18,650 bases of DNA from CAZTAR01 sp043813895 (GTDB lineage Bacteria; Planctomycetota; Phycisphaerae; UBA1845; UTPLA1): contig JBDRKQ010000012.1 of assembly GCA_043813895.1 (NCBI GenBank), positions 1 through 18,650 on the forward strand, read 5' to 3'. Shown piece after piece: positions 15,326 through 18,650 of this stretch. The notes under the pieces are model-generated. The model worked only from the letters and a program-made list of their open reading frames with translations, was not told the DNA's origin and ran no database searches. The first letter of the stretch is position 1, and every line of letters begins with the position of its first letter. Made by a program: the position numbers and the translations under genes.

Positions 15326-15499
15326 GGATGGTCACCTCATACGGTCTACCGTGCGCGCCAGCACTTGTGAACCGTAGCATCGTTCAAAGGGGTCCGCACG
15401 GCAGACCCTACGCGATTCCGTCGCGCGAAAGCAGGGCGTCTGATATTCTCACGATCCACGGCACCGCGCGGGCTGAAGCCCGCGGCTCTTTGGCGATCT
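15326..15499. other. Intergenic gap between dehydratase-like and activator genes
   Basis: The 174-nt gap is long for two genes expected to form an operon. Its largest part near the upstream gene is the REP-like element at 15464-15490. No terminator T tract follows it on the minus strand, so read-through to the activator gene is possible. No small gene is supported. Confidence 0.5.
15464..15490 (-). repeat. REP-like palindrome between dehydratase-like and activator genes
   Basis: CGCGGGCT (15467-15474) and AGCCCGCG (15477-15484) form a perfect 8-bp palindrome around GA, with CCG on the left and GCTCTT on the right. It is the best-preserved copy of the family and starts 10 nt after the end of the dehydratase-like gene. 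In the transcript it would form a stable hairpin, which could shield the upstream message. Confidence 0.85.
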
Positions 15500-16744
15500 T
15501 CACCCGGCCAGTTGCTCGACAAACGCCTCGATCTGCGTCCTGGTCTGCTCGTCCGAGTAGCAGCGCAGGTCGTTCAAGTCGCCCGCGATCGTGATCGACG
15601 GCACGCCCGGCTGCTCCAGGATTCGCTGGGCCATCCCGTGACGCGAGTTCGTGTTGTTCGGACAGGTCTTGCAGTCGTGGAACACGATTCCGTCTACGCC
15701 GAACGTCTCGATCATCTCGATCAGGTATCGTTCCTTGTACGGGTCGGACCGCACGATAAACAACTCCGTGTAGGCCCTGGCCATGGAGTCGAAGGGATCG
15801 TCCGGATCGAGCGCGGTGAATATCCACGAGTTTGCATACGTGCTCGCGACGACGCAGGCCCGCAGATCCAGAAACTGTAAGGCCAGGTCGCGCAGGCGGC
15901 CCCAGATCGGCATCCCTTCCCAATACAGACGGAACCGCTCCCCTTCCACCGCGGCCACGCCGTCCGAAATCCGCGCCTTCAACTCCGGAAGCAGCACGTC
16001 GCTGTAATACGTGTTCGCAGTTTCTGTCCCGCGTATCACGACCGCCGGCGCCATATGGATCGTGCTGTCAAAGAAAGTCAGCGGTGACGGCCTCGCCGCC
16101 GCCGTCTCCAGCACCTCTTTCCACAGGTCCGAACATCGTCGCGAAAGCCGCACCGCCTCACGCAGTCGATCGATGTCGAACTTCTCGCCGCTGACTTCCT
16201 CCAACGTCGGCACGAGCGCCTTGATCTGCCCCGCGATACCGGCGACATGCACGTCGGTCACCTCCCCGACGCCCTGGTAGCACTCGATGCCGACCACCGG
16301 CCTGTCCCACCGCCGCCCGTACCACGCGAACCAATCCTGCACGTCGCGGCACTGGTTGGTGTTGTAGACCAGCACGTCAGGCTTCGGAATGGACGTGATG
16401 CCCTCGTACGCATCGGCGAGCGGCGTGCGGCCCTGGAGAAACGCGCCGATATCGCTGGTCATGTACGAGCACACCTCGGGGGAATAGCCCGTCGCGTTCG
16501 CCGTGGGAATCGTCTCGGTCGCAATCCGCGTCGCGCCGAGCATCGCGCCGTGGTTTTCCGGGAAATAGACCGCGAAGCCCATCGCGCGGAGCAATTCCGC
16601 CGGCCCGACGCTCGTACACCAGGCTACCTTGGGATGCCCCGCCTTGACGGCCTGATCCAACTCATAAAAGTGATCGGCCATCAACGCCCGCAACCGCTTG
16701 GCCGCCGCGATCTTTTTGATCTCGACCCGTTTCGACTCGGCCAT
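15500..16744 (-). CDS. 2-hydroxyacyl-CoA dehydratase-family iron-sulfur protein (single subunit; double-cubane-type candidate)
   Basis: This 414-residue protein belongs to the HgdB / FldC / BcrB-C / YjiM superfamily, whose members accept low-potential electrons from the activator. The start at 16744 has GGAGG 7 nt upstream. Family features: VAWCTSVGPAELLRAMGF (Cys43), YSPEVCSYMTSDIGAF (Cys92) and FGVDGIVFHDCKTCPNN (Cys358, Cys361). Nine cysteines are present in all: 43, 92, 132, 155, 204, 297, 358, 361, 395. True (R)-2-hydroxyacyl-CoA dehydratases and benzoyl-CoA reductases use two paralogous subunits encoded side by side. No second subunit is found here, and the gene is followed directly by the activator. 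This matches the YjiM/YjiL and double-cubane-cluster protein arrangement, where one homodimeric protein carries six-Cys [8Fe-9S] clusters. Substrate unknown. Confidence 0.9.
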   Translation of the reverse strand: MAESKRVEIKKIAAAKRLRALMADHFYELDQAVKAGHPKVAWCTSVGPAELLRAMGFAVYFPENHGAMLGATRIATETIPTANATGYSPEVCSYMTSDIGAFLQGRTPLADAYEGITSIPKPDVLVYNTNQCRDVQDWFAWYGRRWDRPVVGIECYQGVGEVTDVHVAGIAGQIKALVPTLEEVSGEKFDIDRLREAVRLSRRCSDLWKEVLETAAARPSPLTFFDSTIHMAPAVVIRGTETANTYYSDVLLPELKARISDGVAAVEGERFRLYWEGMPIWGRLRDLALQFLDLRACVVASTYANSWIFTALDPDDPFDSMARAYTELFIVRSDPYKERYLIEMIETFGVDGIVFHDCKTCPNNTNSRHGMAQRILEQPGVPSITIAGDLNDLRCYSDEQTRTQIEAFVEQLAG

Positions 16745-16795
16745 CAGCGCGCCTCCGACGGTATTCGCCAGTCTTCACGCATCTGTGCAACCCGC

Positions 16796-16801
16796 ATCAT
16801 A
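16796..16801 (-). promoter_or_regulatory. Possible -10 box for the dehydratase/activator unit
   Basis: On the minus strand TATGAT (5/6 consensus) lies 51 nt before the start codon. The best -35 at 17-bp spacing is TGTGCA (16819-16824), only 3/6. The box is plausible in position but weak as a promoter call. Confidence 0.35.
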
Positions 16802-17024
16802 CCCCGACCCCCGCGCGCTGCACAGTGATCTGTCGCATATGGCCGGTGCCGGTGCCGCCTAAGTGGCGTCGGCCCCCGTGGCCCACGATGAAAGGTAGGG
16901 TAGCGGGGCACCATGCCGGCTCCAGGCGGACGCGTTCGAGTAGGAGTTTGACGTGACGACTGAACGTAAGGTCGACAGTTCACGCCCGGGCTGGGGTTTA
17001 GTATGGCAGCGCTGGAACGCATCT
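16802..17024. other. Gene-free stretch upstream of the dehydratase-like gene
   Basis: No coding frame with a ribosome site or recognisable product is visible. A short GGTGCC direct duplication is present near 16843-16854. I see no riboswitch or RNA gene here. Confidence 0.4.
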
Positions 17025-17116
17025 GAGGAGCCGCGGACCTCAGTCCGCGCGGTTGTTCGCGGCTCGAGGCCCTCGCGTTTTCAGCCAGCCGCGCGGGCTG
17101 AAGCCCGCGGCTCTTC
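17025..17116. repeat. Inverted pair of REP-like palindromes (REPIN/BIME-like)
   Basis: The left copy (17025-17053) reads GAGGAGCCGCGGACCTCAG, then TCCGCGCGG. The right copy (17087-17116) reads AGCCGCGCGGGCTGAAG, then CCCGCGGCTCTTCT, in opposite orientation. They are separated by 33 nt containing a GC-rich segment (CGCGGCTCGAGGCCCTCGCG). The arrangement matches the outer parts of the element at 3401-3612, without the tandem array. Confidence 0.85.
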
Positions 17117-17278
17117 TGCCAGAAAACGACGTAGCGCTGTCATACTAGGCAACGCGGAGACAGGCCGGGCTCGTCTTCCCTGGGTCGGCTGGGGAAGGAT
17201 GGGTAGATTGGAGTGGTCGCACGGGCAGGAATCATGGCGGAACGACGATTCCTACTGGGATCGAGAGGCCTCATGCGG

Positions 17279-17284
17279 TATAAT
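17279..17284 (+). promoter_or_regulatory. Consensus -10 box before the caspase-like gene
   Basis: A perfect TATAAT lies 35 nt before the start codon at 17319, which is a good distance for a short leader. No convincing -35 hexamer is found 16-18 bp upstream (CTGGGA is the nearest). The rest of 17117-17278 shows no gene. Confidence 0.45.
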
Positions 17285-17318
17285 GGCGGTCGGCAAGCCG
17301 GTGGATGGAGGATATCAG

Positions 17319-18650
17319 ATGAAGTGCGGCGCTCTCTCTCTTGTGGGATGGACAGTGATTGTTGGCAGCCTACTTGTTAGGTGCCCGGTGATCTGTGCGG
17401 CGCCCGAGGACATCCTCGAGCAGCACGGCGACGTCGGAAGGCAGTTCGAGGAGATCGAGATCGGTCCCAGGCTGGTTTACTTCCACCAGCGGATGATGGG
17501 CGAGGCGATCGTCGAGAAGGACTATATTGTCTATCAACTGGATAGAGATTCAGGTGAGTTGCTAGCACGGAAGAGCCACTGGCGAGAAGACCTGCCCGCG
17601 GCGCTGTCCGACATGTTGATCACGGAAGAGGAGGCAATAGCGGTCGTCGGAGGGGAGGTCGAGGGGAGCCGGCTGTATATCATCTCCCCCGAATCAGACG
17701 TCTTCCCGCTCGATCCGACACCAGAGAATCCGTGTTGGGTCGTTAGAAGCTTCGATGAGTACGGTGTGTACACTATCACAATCGTTGATGCGATGACAGG
17801 CCAGGTCCTCGGTGATGGCGTCCCGCCGCCCTACACGGCATTCTCCATGACAGGTCCACAGGACGACTACCCGTGCAGCGGAGCGTGGACAAGCTGGTCC
17901 CAGAGCGCTGAATCCTGGTTCAACGCGATGGGTTACTCGACTGAAGAAGTGGTATGGCCGGAGGAGTCACTGATCCAAAGCCACATTCAATCGGATGAAA
18001 CCGCGATGTTCTACGAATTGGCGCACGGTGGGAGTAGCTACTTTGCCGGTGGATGTGCGGGGGGGAGCTCTTACGTGTATACGTATGCCACGGAAATCGA
18101 AGCCTGGATGGCAGGCTACGTGAAAATGCCGTTCGCTTTCATCGGGAGTTGCGACGGCATGTGCTCTACGGGCAACAATACATTCGCGTACGAGTTCAGG
18201 CAAGGCTCGGACATTAACACGACAGTCGTTGGGTACTGCGGCATGTCGGAACCACAGTGTGACGTCTGCTGGGGCTACTCCCTCTCCTGGCAGAACGCAC
18301 TCTTCAACTACATGAACCAGGGGTACGCGGTCAAGGATGCATTTGATCAGGCCAACGCGGATTACCCTGTCTGTGCCGGCACTAATAACTGCATGCGGTT
18401 CGCCGGCGATGAAGACTTCGCGGTCGTGCCTGTTGTGTCCAGGCGCTATCCCGCGAACAACACTTGTGAGGATGCCATCGCAGCTACTAATGGCACTTAT
18501 GGCGGCTCGACCGCGTTCGCCACCAACAACGGATCGGCCAGTTGCGGCCTATCCAACAGCTCGCCGGACGTTTGGTATACGTGGACGAGCGGGCCGAGCG
18601 GGACGTTGATCGCGGAGACGTGCGCCTCCGCCTACGACACGGTCATCTCC
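17319..18650 (+). CDS. Secreted putative caspase-like (clan CD) cysteine peptidase with C-terminal beta domain; truncated by window end
   Basis: The frame opens at ATG 17319, with GGAGG 7 nt upstream, and stays open for 444 codons to the last base, so the gene is partial. It begins with a Sec-type signal (LVGWTVIVGSLLV.. ending CAAPED). Residues about 85-175 (ITEEEAIAVV.., VDAMTGQVLGDGVPPP) look like a PepSY-type inhibitory propeptide. MFYELAHGGSSYF (His236-Gly) and FAFIGSCDGMC (Cys278) follow, 42 residues apart. A hydrophobic run before His-Gly and another before Cys is the signature of clan CD peptidases (caspase, gingipain, clostripain types). From about residue 380 an NNTCEDAIAATNG domain starts that resembles the NDxC domains of the 977-aa secreted protein; it is cut by the edge. 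Peptidase activity is inferred from motif and architecture only. Many cysteines suggest disulfides outside the cell. Confidence 0.78.
   Translation, partial: MKCGALSLVGWTVIVGSLLVRCPVICAAPEDILEQHGDVGRQFEEIEIGPRLVYFHQRMMGEAIVEKDYIVYQLDRDSGELLARKSHWREDLPAALSDMLITEEEAIAVVGGEVEGSRLYIISPESDVFPLDPTPENPCWVVRSFDEYGVYTITIVDAMTGQVLGDGVPPPYTAFSMTGPQDDYPCSGAWTSWSQSAESWFNAMGYSTEEVVWPEESLIQSHIQSDETAMFYELAHGGSSYFAGGCAGGSSYVYTYATEIEAWMAGYVKMPFAFIGSCDGMCSTGNNTFAYEFRQGSDINTTVVGYCGMSEPQCDVCWGYSLSWQNALFNYMNQGYAVKDAFDQANADYPVCAGTNNCMRFAGDEDFAVVPVVSRRYPANNTCEDAIAATNGTYGGSTAFATNNGSASCGLSNSSPDVWYTWTSGPSGTLIAETCASAYDTVIS

Noticed and set aside
13035..15401. GCCGTGCGGACC near 13034-13045 matching, in reverse complement, the sequence at 15391-15402 as a second dispersed repeat family
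   Set aside because: A single 12-base match between two sites in GC-rich DNA is expected by chance, and the flanks do not agree.

Overview
The window is GC-rich DNA from what looks like an environmental member of the Planctomycetota, possibly of the Phycisphaerae type. This placement is an inference from style, not from a marker gene. The secreted proteins combine dockerin-like calcium loops, Cys-rich 'GACC' units and 'NDxCxxA' beta domains, and palindromic GCCGCGG..CTTCAG..CCGCGCGGC elements are scattered between genes, as is common in such genomes.

Layout, left to right. (1) The transcription-repair coupling factor Mfd fills 2-3367; its true start may lie outside the window. (2) Positions 3401-3612 hold a composite repeat: two inverted REP-like palindromes flank five 19-bp tandem repeats and a nested hairpin. 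About 470 nt without a gene follows. (3) A 977-aa secreted modular protein (4079-7012) carries three internal dockerin-like units. (4) A tRNA-Thr(CGU) gene lies at 7090-7161. (5) A secreted M14-type zinc carboxypeptidase (7337-9292) has a last ~36 codons that run into a REP-like element. (6) An orphan lipoprotein (9543-10748) has a good sigma70-type promoter and an intrinsic terminator. (7) On the minus strand is a fused ADP-forming acyl-CoA synthetase (10841-12949). (8) Divergent from it is an NRAMP-related transporter (13204-14472) without the usual DPGN motif. (9) On the minus strand is a two-gene unit: one 2-hydroxyacyl-CoA dehydratase-family subunit (15500-16744) and its BcrAD/BadFG-type ATPase activator (14552-15325), with a REP-like element between them. 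(10) After a second inverted REP pair, a secreted protein with a caspase-like His/Cys signature (17319 to the window end) begins and is cut off by the edge.

No single large operon unites the window. Three themes stand out. First, four exported or surface proteins share a Cys-rich, modular style, and two of them share the same beta domain. Second, there is an energy and redox group: the ADP-forming acyl-CoA synthetase makes ATP from acyl-CoA thioesters, and the activator/dehydratase-like pair does ATP-driven low-potential electron transfer. The pair has one catalytic subunit instead of two, so it may be a double-cubane-cluster protein system rather than a classical dehydratase. Third, a REP-like repeat family occurs six times in 18.65 kb, twice as inverted pairs, once carrying a tandem array and once inside a reading frame.
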